A program made the position numbers and the translations under genes. The notes under the pieces are model-generated. The model did not search any database. It was not told the origin of the DNA and worked only from the letters and a program-made list of their open reading frames with translations. Positions 41,662 to 49,683 of a stretch of DNA of 57,096 nt are shown here, one piece after another. The first letter of the stretch is position 1; every line of letters begins with the position of its first letter. This DNA is from UBA2336 sp964597075 (GTDB lineage: Bacteria > Bacteroidota > Bacteroidia > Cytophagales > Cyclobacteriaceae): the NCBI GenBank assembly GCA_964597075.1, contig CAZQXC010000005.1, positions 1-57,096 of the forward strand. Reading direction: 5' to 3'.

Positions 41662-43127
41662 GCCGTTTTAATTTTCAGCGTTTCATACACTTTTGGCAAC
41701 ACTTCCTTATTGTCGGCAAGCACCGCAAGTTTGTCGCCTCCCTCAAGGATAGTTGATCCTCCCGGCCGTATAAATTTACCATGCCGGTTTATCATGATGA
41801 TGATGGCGGTTTTTGGAAACGATAGTTCCACAATTGACTTTCCAACTACAGGATTATTGTTGCCCAATTCAACTTCAAACAATTCCGATTTAAAAGAATC
41901 TGTCAGTTCAATTTCCAGGGGCGATCGTTTTTTGATTTTTTGAGGTACAGAAAGATGTAGCCATTTTGCTACAAGTGATAGGGTAGTACCCTGCAGCAGA
42001 ACAGAAGAAACGGTAATGAAAAATACAATATTAAAAATCATTCCTGCCTGCTCCACACCAGCCAGTAAAGGATAGGTAGCGAACACAATTGGAACCGCAC
42101 CCCGCAACCCCACCCACGATATAAAAAGTTTCTCTCGGAAACTCATTTTGAAAATGGCAAGACTGATAAACACACTGGCTGGTCGTGCAATAAAAATCAG
42201 AAACAGCGCCAGCAATATTCCTGGACCAACAATGGGAGGAATTTCTGAAGGGAAAACCAGAAGTCCCAATGTGAGGAACATAATGATTTGCATCAGCCAG
42301 GCCACACCATCATAAAAACGGATTAAACTCTTTTTATGAATGAAGTTTGAGTTACCAAGAATTACTGCACTGATGTACACAGCTAAAAATCCATTTCCAC
42401 CTGAGAAGTCAGTTATTGAGAAAGTAAATAAGACAAGCGCTGTAACCAGTACGGGATACAGACCATCAACATCTAGGTTAATTTTATTGATGATAAAGGC
42501 CATGGCGCGCCCCATCAAGTAGCCTAGCCCTGCACCAATAAGCATTTGTTTAAAGAAGAATGGTATTAAAGCGGCTATACCGGCATCCGGTTTGTCGTAA
42601 ACCAGGAGCAGACTAAGGGTTAGAAAGTAAGCCATAGGATCGTTACTACCACTTTCTAGTTCCAGTGTCGGACCAATGTTTCTTTTTAAGCCAATGTTTT
42701 TGCCGCGCAGAATGGAAAACACAGCTGCGGCATCGGTTGACGAAACAATCGCGCCTAGCAACAAGCCTTCCAGTATAGTAAAACCAATGATGTAATAAGC
42801 AAACAGACCAAGTGAAATGGCCGTAATAAATACACCTGCAGTAGACAACACAATTCCTTTGGCCAGAACGGGTTTAACGCTTTCCCATTTGGTGTCAAGA
42901 CCGCCAGAGAAGAGAATGAAGTTTAGGGCAAATACACCTATGAACTGGGCAAGTTTTGGATCATTGAAATTGATTTTACCAAACCCGTCTGATCCAGCCA
43001 GCATACCCATCAACAAGAACATAATGAGTGCCGGAACCCCCAGTCGATAGGATGTTTTACTGGCCAGGATGCTCAGAAACAACAGTATGGACCCGAGAAG
43101 CAATATGTTTTCTGCCGTAAGCTGCAT
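41658..43127 (-). CDS. Monovalent cation/H+ antiporter, NhaP2/CPA1 type
   Basis: A 489-residue transporter with about 12 membrane helices and a C-terminal TrkA-C domain (about residues 400-485, VVGKSIVELSFPKTAIIIMI then LEGGDKLAVLADNKE). The conserved acidic motifs are present: STDAAAVFS and ELESGSNDPMAYFLT, typical of CPA1 exchangers. TrkA-C favours K+/H+ exchange of the NhaP2 (YcgO/CvrA) group over Na+/H+, but this is inference. Starts with ATG at 43127. No coregulated neighbour on this strand. Confidence 0.9.
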   Translation of the reverse strand: MQLTAENILLLGSILLFLSILASKTSYRLGVPALIMFLLMGMLAGSDGFGKINFNDPKLAQFIGVFALNFILFSGGLDTKWESVKPVLAKGIVLSTAGVFITAISLGLFAYYIIGFTILEGLLLGAIVSSTDAAAVFSILRGKNIGLKRNIGPTLELESGSNDPMAYFLTLSLLLVYDKPDAGIAALIPFFFKQMLIGAGLGYLMGRAMAFIINKINLDVDGLYPVLVTALVLFTFSITDFSGGNGFLAVYISAVILGNSNFIHKKSLIRFYDGVAWLMQIIMFLTLGLLVFPSEIPPIVGPGILLALFLIFIARPASVFISLAIFKMSFREKLFISWVGLRGAVPIVFATYPLLAGVEQAGMIFNIVFFITVSSVLLQGTTLSLVAKWLHLSVPQKIKKRSPLEIELTDSFKSELFEVELGNNNPVVGKSIVELSFPKTAIIIMINRHGKFIRPGGSTILEGGDKLAVLADNKEVLPKVYETLKIKTA

Positions 43128-43199
43128 ATATGGATTTGATACTTTTATCCGAGTTTAAAGATAGGAAATTGAGGTTGCAGTGACTTATTTTGCTGTGGT

Positions 43200-43230
43200 T
43201 TTCTGCTTTATAAAATAGCGGTTAACTTTG
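43200..43230 (+). promoter_or_regulatory. Probable ffh promoter
   Basis: TTTC (43200-43203), 19-base spacer and TAACTTTG (43223-43230) match the Bacteroidota promoter closely (one mismatch in the -33 element). It lies 40 bp before the ffh ATG. Confidence 0.55.
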
Positions 43231-43270
43231 CAGTCTGCTTATTTAAAAGCGTGTTTAAATACTCATTTTT

Positions 43271-44602
43271 ATGTTCGATAGTTTAAGTGTGAAGCTGGAT
43301 AAAGCCTTTCAAAACCTGAAAGGCCAGGGAAGGATTACCGAGATCAACGTTGCCAGCACCATTAAGGAAATTCGCAAGGCATTGATAGATGCCGATGTTA
43401 ACTACAAGGTTGCTAAGGAAGTTACGGATGAGATCAAGGAAAAGGCAATGGGTCAAAATGTGCTCACAGCCATTTCGCCTGGTCAGTTACTGGTTAAAAT
43501 CACCAACGATGAGCTCACCGCCCTCATGGGGAGTGAGAGTGTAGATATTAATATTACTGGCAGTCCGGCTATTATCCTGATTGCCGGTTTACAAGGTTCG
43601 GGTAAGACAACGTTTTCCGGAAAGTTGGCCCATTACCTGAAAAAGCAAGGCAGACAAGTTCTAATAACCGCTTGTGATATTTATCGGCCCGCTGCTATCG
43701 ACCAGTTGAAAGTATTGGGTGAGCTAATTGGTGTTGAGGTATATGCTGAGCCTGAAAATAAAGATGCTGTAAAAATTGCGAAGGCTGCCATTGAGCATGC
43801 TAAGAAAAACAATCATCGGATTGTTATTGTCGATACCGCAGGTCGCTTGGCGGTAGATGAAGCGATGATGAATGAGATTGCACGACTGAAGGAAGTCCTC
43901 AATCCATCTGAAACTCTTTTTGTAGTTGATTCCATGACGGGTCAAGATGCAGTGAATACTGCCAAAATCTTTAATGAGCGGCTGAATTTTGATGGTGTGG
44001 TGCTTACCAAGTTAGATGGTGATTCACGTGGTGGTGCCGCGTTATCCATCCGCAGGGTGGTGGAGAAGCCCATTAAGTTCATCAGTACGGGTGAAAAAAT
44101 GGAAGCGCTTGATCGCTTCTATCCCGATCGGATGGCCGGTCGGATTCTTGGAATGGGAGATGTGGTTTCGCTGGTGGAGAAGGCTCAAAACACATTTGAT
44201 GAAGATGAAGCAAAACGGTTAAATGCCAAACTGCGCAAAAATCAATTTGATCTTAGCGACTTTTTAAGTCAGTTGGAACAGATAAAAAAGATGGGCAATA
44301 TGAAAGACCTGCTCGGTATGATTCCCGGTGTGGGCAAGGCCATGAAGGGTGCGGATATTGACGACAATGCCTTTAAGCCGATAGAGTCAATCATTCGCTC
44401 TATGACCCAGGAGGAGCGTACAAACCCTGATATTATTAATGGCAGTCGCAAAAACCGTATCGCCAAAGGCAGCGGAACATCGGTGCAACAGGTAAACCAA
44501 TTACTAAAGCAATTTGGCGATATGCGCAAAATGATGAAGACTATGAATAAGATGGGCGGGGGTAAACGGGCATTATCAGCAATAAATCCCTTCGGCCGAT
44601 AG
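43271..44602 (+). CDS. ffh: Signal recognition particle protein Ffh
   Basis: SRP54 GTPase that binds signal sequences on nascent chains and docks with FtsY. The N domain is at 1-90, the G domain at about 95-295 with GLQGSGKTTFSGKLA (G1), DTAGR (G3) and TKLDGDSRGGAALS (G4 region), and the M domain follows, methionine-rich (MKDLLGMIPGVGKAMKG, DMRKMMKTMNKMGGG). The 443-residue length is normal. It has its own promoter and a terminator, so it is a single-gene unit. No 4.5S RNA gene was seen nearby. Confidence 0.97.
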   Translation: MFDSLSVKLDKAFQNLKGQGRITEINVASTIKEIRKALIDADVNYKVAKEVTDEIKEKAMGQNVLTAISPGQLLVKITNDELTALMGSESVDINITGSPAIILIAGLQGSGKTTFSGKLAHYLKKQGRQVLITACDIYRPAAIDQLKVLGELIGVEVYAEPENKDAVKIAKAAIEHAKKNNHRIVIVDTAGRLAVDEAMMNEIARLKEVLNPSETLFVVDSMTGQDAVNTAKIFNERLNFDGVVLTKLDGDSRGGAALSIRRVVEKPIKFISTGEKMEALDRFYPDRMAGRILGMGDVVSLVEKAQNTFDEDEAKRLNAKLRKNQFDLSDFLSQLEQIKKMGNMKDLLGMIPGVGKAMKGADIDDNAFKPIESIIRSMTQEERTNPDIINGSRKNRIAKGSGTSVQQVNQLLKQFGDMRKMMKTMNKMGGGKRALSAINPFGR

Positions 44603-44692
44603 AACAGCAGATTTTTTTTGTAAGTTAGCCCTGTGGTAAACCTTATTTTGCGAAATAACGTTCTATCATTAGTTTACAGGTCAAATTTGAAG

Positions 44693-44721
44693 TGCCCCGG
44701 ATTATTCTGGGGCATTTTTTT
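44693..44721 (+). terminator. Intrinsic terminator after ffh
   Basis: TGCCCCGGA (44693-44701) pairs with TCTGGGGCA (44706-44714) around TTAT, followed by seven T. Confidence 0.88.
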
Positions 44722-44756
44722 CTAGCTGAACACATTATTAACCAAATCTTAACACC

Positions 44757-45302
44757 ATGAAAAAACTCAAGTTAATTGCCTTAGTGGCACTGGCTATGTT
44801 TGTATTTGATGAGCAAGCCGCAGCACAAAAATTTCCAGGCGTTGATCCAAGTCCGGCCGACATTGCTTACTTCCGACCTGATGGCCGTAATGCCGATCCG
44901 GTAGCAAAAGTTATGTACAGTCGCCCGGCTAAAAAGGGCAGAACCATGTTGGGTGGTACGGAAGCCTACGGCAAAGTGTGGAGAACGGGAGCCAATGAAA
45001 CCACGGAGATTAAACTTTTTAGGGATGTAACCTTTGGTGACAAGACACTCAAGGCCGGAACCTATGCACTTTATACTATACCTGATAAAAACGAGTGGAC
45101 TATCATTTTCAATTCCAAGCTTGATACCTGGGGTGCATATGCATATGATGAAAAAATGGATGTTGCCCGCATTAAAGTGCCGGCTGGAAAAACGGAGTCA
45201 GAGGTTGAAAACTTTACCATTATGTTTGACGGTAAAGACGCAACGGCAGTTATGATTATGGCCTGGGAGAATACGTTGGTTAAGATTCCGTTAAAGTATT
45301 AG
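44757..45302 (+). CDS. DUF2911 family secreted protein
   Basis: A 181-residue protein with a signal peptide (MKKLKLIALVALAMFVFDEQAAAQ). The mature sequence matches DUF2911: AKVMYSRPAKKGRTMLGG, YGKVWRTGANETTEIKLF and LKAGTYALYTIPDKNEWTIIF are its hallmarks. DUF2911 proteins are common in Bacteroidota and have no known function; the fold is predicted to be a beta-sandwich. It sits between two terminators and is probably monocistronic. Confidence 0.92.
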   Translation: MKKLKLIALVALAMFVFDEQAAAQKFPGVDPSPADIAYFRPDGRNADPVAKVMYSRPAKKGRTMLGGTEAYGKVWRTGANETTEIKLFRDVTFGDKTLKAGTYALYTIPDKNEWTIIFNSKLDTWGAYAYDEKMDVARIKVPAGKTESEVENFTIMFDGKDATAVMIMAWENTLVKIPLKY

Positions 45303-45321
45303 CAATCATAGAAGATCAATT

Positions 45322-45350
45322 AAAAGCCCTGTTTTTACAGGGTTTTTTTT
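45322..45350 (+). terminator. Intrinsic terminator after the DUF2911 gene
   Basis: CCCTGT (45327-45332) pairs with ACAGGG (45337-45342), with AAA flanks pairing to the eight following T. Confidence 0.82.
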
Positions 45351-45393
45351 ATTCCCTTGAATCCTGTAGTTTTCAATATCATATCTGATCATT

Positions 45394-45834
45394 ATGAATA
45401 TTTTAGGTCGCTCCGACAGGGTTGATCTTCCGGGCTTGGGGCTGTACAACATCCACGCAAAAATCGACACGGGTGCTTATACCAGCAGCTTGCATTGTTC
45501 GCGTGCGGAAGTAGTAGATGGTGTGTTGGAATTTGTATTACTCGATGATGAGCATCCGGAGTTTACCGGCATGTTATTTCTGTTTAAAGAATTTGATTCA
45601 CGCGAAATAAAAAATTCATTTGGTGTGGCTGAACATCGCTATATAATTAAAACTACCGTGAAGATTTTTGATGAAGAGATTGTAACGGAATTTTCACTGA
45701 GTGATCGCGATGCGTTACGATTTCCGATATTATTAGGCCGAAAAATTCTGAGAAACAGGTTTCATATTGATGTAGCAAAAAAAAATCTATCTTACCGCAA
45801 GAAGAAAACAAAAAAGCTAAACGTTAAAAAGTAA
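45394..45834 (+). CDS. Retropepsin-like protease of the RimK-associated family (RimB-like)
   Basis: A 146-residue protein of the family annotated as ATP-dependent zinc protease or retropepsin-like aspartic peptidase. The aspartic motif IDTGAYTSSLH is at residues 24-34 (Asp25-Thr26-Gly27), and FPILLGRKILRNRFHIDV closes the fold, as in retropepsins. The tail is very basic (KKKTKKLNVKK). It is 20 bp upstream of a rimK-type ligase gene; this pair is known elsewhere and RimB in Pseudomonas is thought to modulate RimK. A role in trimming or regulation of glutamylation is inferred. Confidence 0.82.
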   Translation: MNILGRSDRVDLPGLGLYNIHAKIDTGAYTSSLHCSRAEVVDGVLEFVLLDDEHPEFTGMLFLFKEFDSREIKNSFGVAEHRYIIKTTVKIFDEEIVTEFSLSDRDALRFPILLGRKILRNRFHIDVAKKNLSYRKKKTKKLNVKK

Positions 45835-45854
45835 CTTTTCTCAGCTCATTACGC

Positions 45855-46766
45855 ATGAACATAGCCATACTTTCAAGGGACGCAAAACTCTACTCCACCA
45901 GAAGAATAAAAGAAGCCGGTGAGAGGCGGGGACATAATGTGGAAATTATTGATCACATGAAGTGTGTGTTATTCATTGAAAAGAAAAACCCGGTAGTTCT
46001 TTACCAAGGTAAAAGACTCGATTATTTCGATGCGGTGATTCCTAGAATTGGTGCTTCCGTAACATTTTATGGTGCAGCGGTGGTTCGTCAATTTGAGATG
46101 ATGAAGGTGTTTACGGCCATTGAATCGCAAGCGCTGATCCGATCACGCGATAAGCTTAGATGTTTGCAAATACTTTCCCGTGCTGGACTAGGGCTTCCGA
46201 AGACTATTTTTATGGATTACTCCCGCGACACAGAAGGAATCATTGAGGCCGTAGGAGGTGCGCCCGTTGTGATTAAATTGTTAGAAGGTACACAAGGGTT
46301 GGGTGTTGTGCTGGCTGAAAATAAAAAGGCTGCACAATCGGTAATTGAAGCTTTTCATGGATTGCATGCACGGATTATTGTTCAGGAATTTATTAAAGAG
46401 TCAAAGGGCACTGACATTCGCGCCTTTGTTGTAGATGGCGAAGTAGTAGGCGCTATGAAGCGTGAAGCCACCCGCGATGGAGAATTTCGTTCCAACCTGC
46501 ATCGAGGTGGAAAGGCTACCATAGTGAAACTTTCACGTGCGGAGAAGGCTGCAGCCATTACTGCTGCCAGGAAAATGGGATTAGGTATTGCTGGTGTTGA
46601 TATGCTTCCTTCCAAACGTGGTCCCCTGATCATTGAAGTTAACTCATCTCCTGGCCTCGAAGGTATTGAAGGTGCAACCAAAGTAGATATCGGGGGAAAA
46701 ATTATTCAGTATCTTGAAAAGCATGCTTCTAAAAAGAAGATACAGAAAGATAAAATCAATGCATAG
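45855..46766 (+). CDS. rimK: RimK family alpha-L-glutamate ligase
   Basis: ATP-grasp ligase of the RimK family, which adds glutamate residues to the C-terminus of ribosomal protein S6 in E. coli. Sequence starts MNIAILSRDAKLYSTRRIKE, as in RimK proper. ATP-grasp motifs are PVVIKLLEGTQGLGVVLA, IIVQEFIKESKGTDIRAFV, and the metal-binding IIEVNSSPGLEGIE. The 303-residue length matches. It lies between a RimB-like protease and an aspartoacylase-type gene. Whether S6 is the substrate here is not shown. Confidence 0.9.
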   Translation: MNIAILSRDAKLYSTRRIKEAGERRGHNVEIIDHMKCVLFIEKKNPVVLYQGKRLDYFDAVIPRIGASVTFYGAAVVRQFEMMKVFTAIESQALIRSRDKLRCLQILSRAGLGLPKTIFMDYSRDTEGIIEAVGGAPVVIKLLEGTQGLGVVLAENKKAAQSVIEAFHGLHARIIVQEFIKESKGTDIRAFVVDGEVVGAMKREATRDGEFRSNLHRGGKATIVKLSRAEKAAAITAARKMGLGIAGVDMLPSKRGPLIIEVNSSPGLEGIEGATKVDIGGKIIQYLEKHASKKKIQKDKINA

Positions 46767-46781
46767 CTTTATTTCTATCCG

Positions 46782-47762
46782 ATGAAAATTGTTCATATAG
46801 CCGGAAATGAAATACGCCCGGGAGAGTTTAAGGAGATTAAAATCAACATTGCCAAGCTGCCATCGCAAACGCTTATTGATACGCCCATGTATGTATCGCG
46901 TGGAATGGAGGATGGTCCGGTGCTGGCGCTCATGGCTGGTATGCATGGTGATGAAATCAACGGGCTGGAAATTGTTCGGAGAATATTGGACGGAGGACTT
47001 CATCAACCTAAGCGGGGCACACTGGTATGCATGCCCATTATTAATGTATATGGTTTTTTGAATTTTTCGCGCGAAGTACCCGATGGAAAGGATGTAAACC
47101 GTTCATTTCCCGGAAATAAAAATGGTTCGCTTGCCAGCCGTGTGGCCTATCATGTAACACGCGATGTTATTCCCTTTATCGATTATGGTATTGATTTCCA
47201 TACCGGGGGAGCCATGCGCACCAATTATCCGCAAGTGCGTGCCGTTCTTAACAACGAAAAAAATAAGGCGCTCGCCAATGCCTTTCATGCTCCCTTCACG
47301 CTTGATGCACCCTTTCGGCCAAGTTCGTTGCGGAAGGAGGCTTCAAAAAAGGGGAAGAACATTATTGTGTATGAAGGTGGGGAGTCCTTACGTTTCGATC
47401 AGCAGGCGATTGAAGAAGGTATTGCCGGCACCTTACGACTCATGCACCATTTAAAAATGATTGATTGGGCACCTGAGCCAAAAGAAGGAAATCGCATTAT
47501 CTGGAACTCGAATTGGGTACGCGCCAAGCATGCCGGACTTTTTCACTCCAATGTACAGTGCGGGCAGCTGATTCATAAAGGTGAGTGGGTAGGTACTATT
47601 ACCGATCCGTTTGGTTTATTCAAAGAGAAAGTAGTGGCACCCGAAAATGCTTATGTGATTGGGCTCAATAATATTCCTGTTGTCAATGCCGGTGATGCCC
47701 TGATGCATCTGGGTATGGATAATTTTTGCAAGCTGGACACTAAAAAGCAAGAAGCTGATTGA
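46782..47762 (+). CDS. Succinylglutamate desuccinylase/aspartoacylase family protein
   Basis: Zinc-dependent deacylase of the M14-like AstE/ASPA family, 326 residues. The zinc ligands are His55 and Glu58 in MHGDEINGLEIV, and His140 in GIDFHTGG; the substrate arginine is in DVNRSFPGNKNG (Arg106). Such genes are frequently next to rimK and a retropepsin gene, as here (15 bp gap). Its substrate is unknown; removal of N-acyl or glutamyl groups is possible. Confidence 0.88.
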   Translation: MKIVHIAGNEIRPGEFKEIKINIAKLPSQTLIDTPMYVSRGMEDGPVLALMAGMHGDEINGLEIVRRILDGGLHQPKRGTLVCMPIINVYGFLNFSREVPDGKDVNRSFPGNKNGSLASRVAYHVTRDVIPFIDYGIDFHTGGAMRTNYPQVRAVLNNEKNKALANAFHAPFTLDAPFRPSSLRKEASKKGKNIIVYEGGESLRFDQQAIEEGIAGTLRLMHHLKMIDWAPEPKEGNRIIWNSNWVRAKHAGLFHSNVQCGQLIHKGEWVGTITDPFGLFKEKVVAPENAYVIGLNNIPVVNAGDALMHLGMDNFCKLDTKKQEAD

Positions 47763-47884
47763 TTAATTGGCTACTATAAAATTGTGCAATCATTGAAGCT
47801 ATTCGGCTTATGATTGGTAAACATTATAATAACGAATGGCAACAAAAGATAAACGCATCGAAACCTGAAAGCTCCAGGCTGCTC

Positions 47885-48214
47885 CTACTTCTTCCCCAAA
47901 TCCCAATAATTCGGCTCTGCCTTGTCCGTAAGCTGGTTCCAGATGTCTGGGGTTACGCGGTGGCCATTCAAGGTGAGGAGTTCGCGGTTGTAGACCTTTA
48001 CAATCGGGTTGAAGGTAACATCGGGCGTGATGATGGTGTAGGTCTGCTCTGCACCTTCTTTGGGAGGATCGGTTTCAACAATTACCTCAACCTTGTTGTG
48101 CGTTAACAATTGATTTAAAAAATCAGCACGACCTTTTGAAATGCCCGTTTCAAGGATGCGGAAGGTCTTGCCGTCAATTTCTTTGGTAGGGTGTTGAAAT
48201 TTCTCGAGGGCCAT
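47885..48214 (-). CDS. Conserved-looking protein of unknown function, coupled to nuoN
   Basis: A 109-residue soluble protein starting at ATG 48214 (MALEKFQHPTKEIDGKTF), which shares its A with the nuoN stop (TGATG), so it is translationally coupled to nuoN. It has no signal peptide or membrane helix. The sequence has mixed alpha/beta character (FRILETGISKGRADFLNQLL, then VEVIVETDPPKEGAEQTYTI). I do not recognise a family. Position at the end of the nuo operon suggests a link to complex I, but this is inference. The 120 bp between it and the deacylase gene shows only a weak 6-bp stem. Confidence 0.8.
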   Translation of the reverse strand: MALEKFQHPTKEIDGKTFRILETGISKGRADFLNQLLTHNKVEVIVETDPPKEGAEQTYTIITPDVTFNPIVKVYNRELLTLNGHRVTPDIWNQLTDKAEPNYWDLGKK

Positions 48215-49629
48215 CAGAAGGTTTCGCAAAGATTTTTAATGTATTCAAACACAGGACTGTAAAGTCCGGTTACTAGTATACCCACAACGCAGATTACCAG
48301 GGAAATCCGCATGGCATAATCACTTTTGAAAGAAGCAATCGGGTGCTCATTGGTATTGATGAACATAGCTTTGACCACCAACAGGTAGTAATACAGCGAA
48401 ATAACGGTATTAAGCACGGCTATCATTAGCAATACATAAAACCCGCTTTCAGCCACCGCAGTAAATAAAAAGAACTTTCCGAAAAATCCGGCCAACGGTG
48501 GAATGCCCGCTAAAGAGAACAACGCCAGCATCATTACTAAACTTAGCTGTGGATTGGTTTTGTATAACCCGTTGTAATCATCAATAGTAACTTTGCCTGA
48601 GGCATGCCCTACGGTTTGAATAACCCCGAAGGCTGCCAGGTTGGAGAAAACATAAACCACCATAAAATAGATTACCGTGGCCATACCTAATGCTGATGCA
48701 TTGATCACACCCAGCATAATGAACCCAGCCTGTGCAATGGAAGAGAAAGCGAGGAAGCGCTTCAGGTTTTGCTGCCGGATGGCAAACAGGTTACCGATGG
48801 TCATGGTGAGGATGGAGGTAGCATAAAGTACATCCTGCCAGAGCAATTGAATGGAATTAAACAATGTGAACAAAACAATAACAAGAATGAAGATTGCAGA
48901 ACCTTTGGAAATAACCGACAAATAGGAAGTAACATTGGTCGGGCTTCCTTCATACACATCGGCTGTCCACAAGTGAAACGGTACAATACTGATCTTAAAG
49001 GCAAGGCCGGAAAAGAAGAATATAAAACCTAAAACATTAATCAGAGAATTCGAGAACTGAAAGCCTTCAAAGTACAAGCTGCCGGTATCCGCGTAAATCA
49101 CTGACAGTCCGAACAACAAAATGGCCGAAGAAAAAGCCGAAGACAAAATCAGTTTTATACCCGCTTCCGCTGATTTGCTTTTATATTGTTCGTACGAGGC
49201 AAGTGCTGCAATGGGAATGGTGGTGAGTTCAATGCCAAGGTAAAACATCAGAAAATGCCCGGAAGAAATCATGTAGTTAACACCGATCAGACTGGCCAAA
49301 ATGAGCATATAAAACTCGGACGAACGGTCTTGGTATAAATCCTGACGAAGCCAATGAACGCTTTGAAGAAAGATCAACACCACCCCGATGTTGAGAATGT
49401 TTTTCATCAGCAGGCGCAACGGATCGGTGATATACATGCCGCCAAACAACGTGCCTTGTTCAGCCGGTAAAAAGCCAATAATAGTTACGGTAGTTACCAG
49501 TAAAGCAGCAATGATGTTTATTTTTTTCTTACCATCATCGGGCAAGGCAATTTCAAAAACCAATAATACTAACACGACAGCCACCAGGGCCCATTCGTGT
49601 CGCATTAACAATAGTTCGTTTAGACTCAT
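48214..49629 (-). CDS. nuoN: NADH-quinone oxidoreductase subunit N
   Basis: Antiporter-like membrane subunit of complex I. It has about 14 membrane helices and the conserved lysine/glutamate motifs of the Mrp-type fold (region HLWTADVYEGSPTNVTSYLS and RQQNLKRFLAFSSIAQAG). The ATG at 49629 (MSLNELLLMRHEW) is preferred; an ATG at 49641 adds four residues. The 471-residue length matches NuoN. It follows nuoM after 54 bp that contain a REP-like hairpin. Confidence 0.95.
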   Translation of the reverse strand: MSLNELLLMRHEWALVAVVLVLLVFEIALPDDGKKKINIIAALLVTTVTIIGFLPAEQGTLFGGMYITDPLRLLMKNILNIGVVLIFLQSVHWLRQDLYQDRSSEFYMLILASLIGVNYMISSGHFLMFYLGIELTTIPIAALASYEQYKSKSAEAGIKLILSSAFSSAILLFGLSVIYADTGSLYFEGFQFSNSLINVLGFIFFFSGLAFKISIVPFHLWTADVYEGSPTNVTSYLSVISKGSAIFILVIVLFTLFNSIQLLWQDVLYATSILTMTIGNLFAIRQQNLKRFLAFSSIAQAGFIMLGVINASALGMATVIYFMVVYVFSNLAAFGVIQTVGHASGKVTIDDYNGLYKTNPQLSLVMMLALFSLAGIPPLAGFFGKFFLFTAVAESGFYVLLMIAVLNTVISLYYYLLVVKAMFINTNEHPIASFKSDYAMRISLVICVVGILVTGLYSPVFEYIKNLCETF

Positions 49630-49645
49630 TCTTATAAACATTTAG

Positions 49646-49680
49646 CCCCCTCTCCTTTGAGGAGAGGGGGTTGGGGGTGA
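49646..49680. repeat. REP-like hairpin in the nuoM-nuoN gap
   Basis: CCCCCTCTCCT (49646-49656) pairs perfectly with AGGAGAGGGGG (49660-49670) across a TTG loop, followed by a G-rich tail (TTGGGGGTGAGG). This looks like a Bacteroidota repetitive extragenic palindrome. Only this copy is visible in the window. It fills the gap up to the nuoM stop. Confidence 0.7.
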
Positions 49681-49683
49681 GGT

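Noticed and set aside
47810..48106. 98-codon + strand frame opposite the 109-residue gene
   Set aside because: Antisense to a better frame that is coupled to nuoN and composition looks non-coding.
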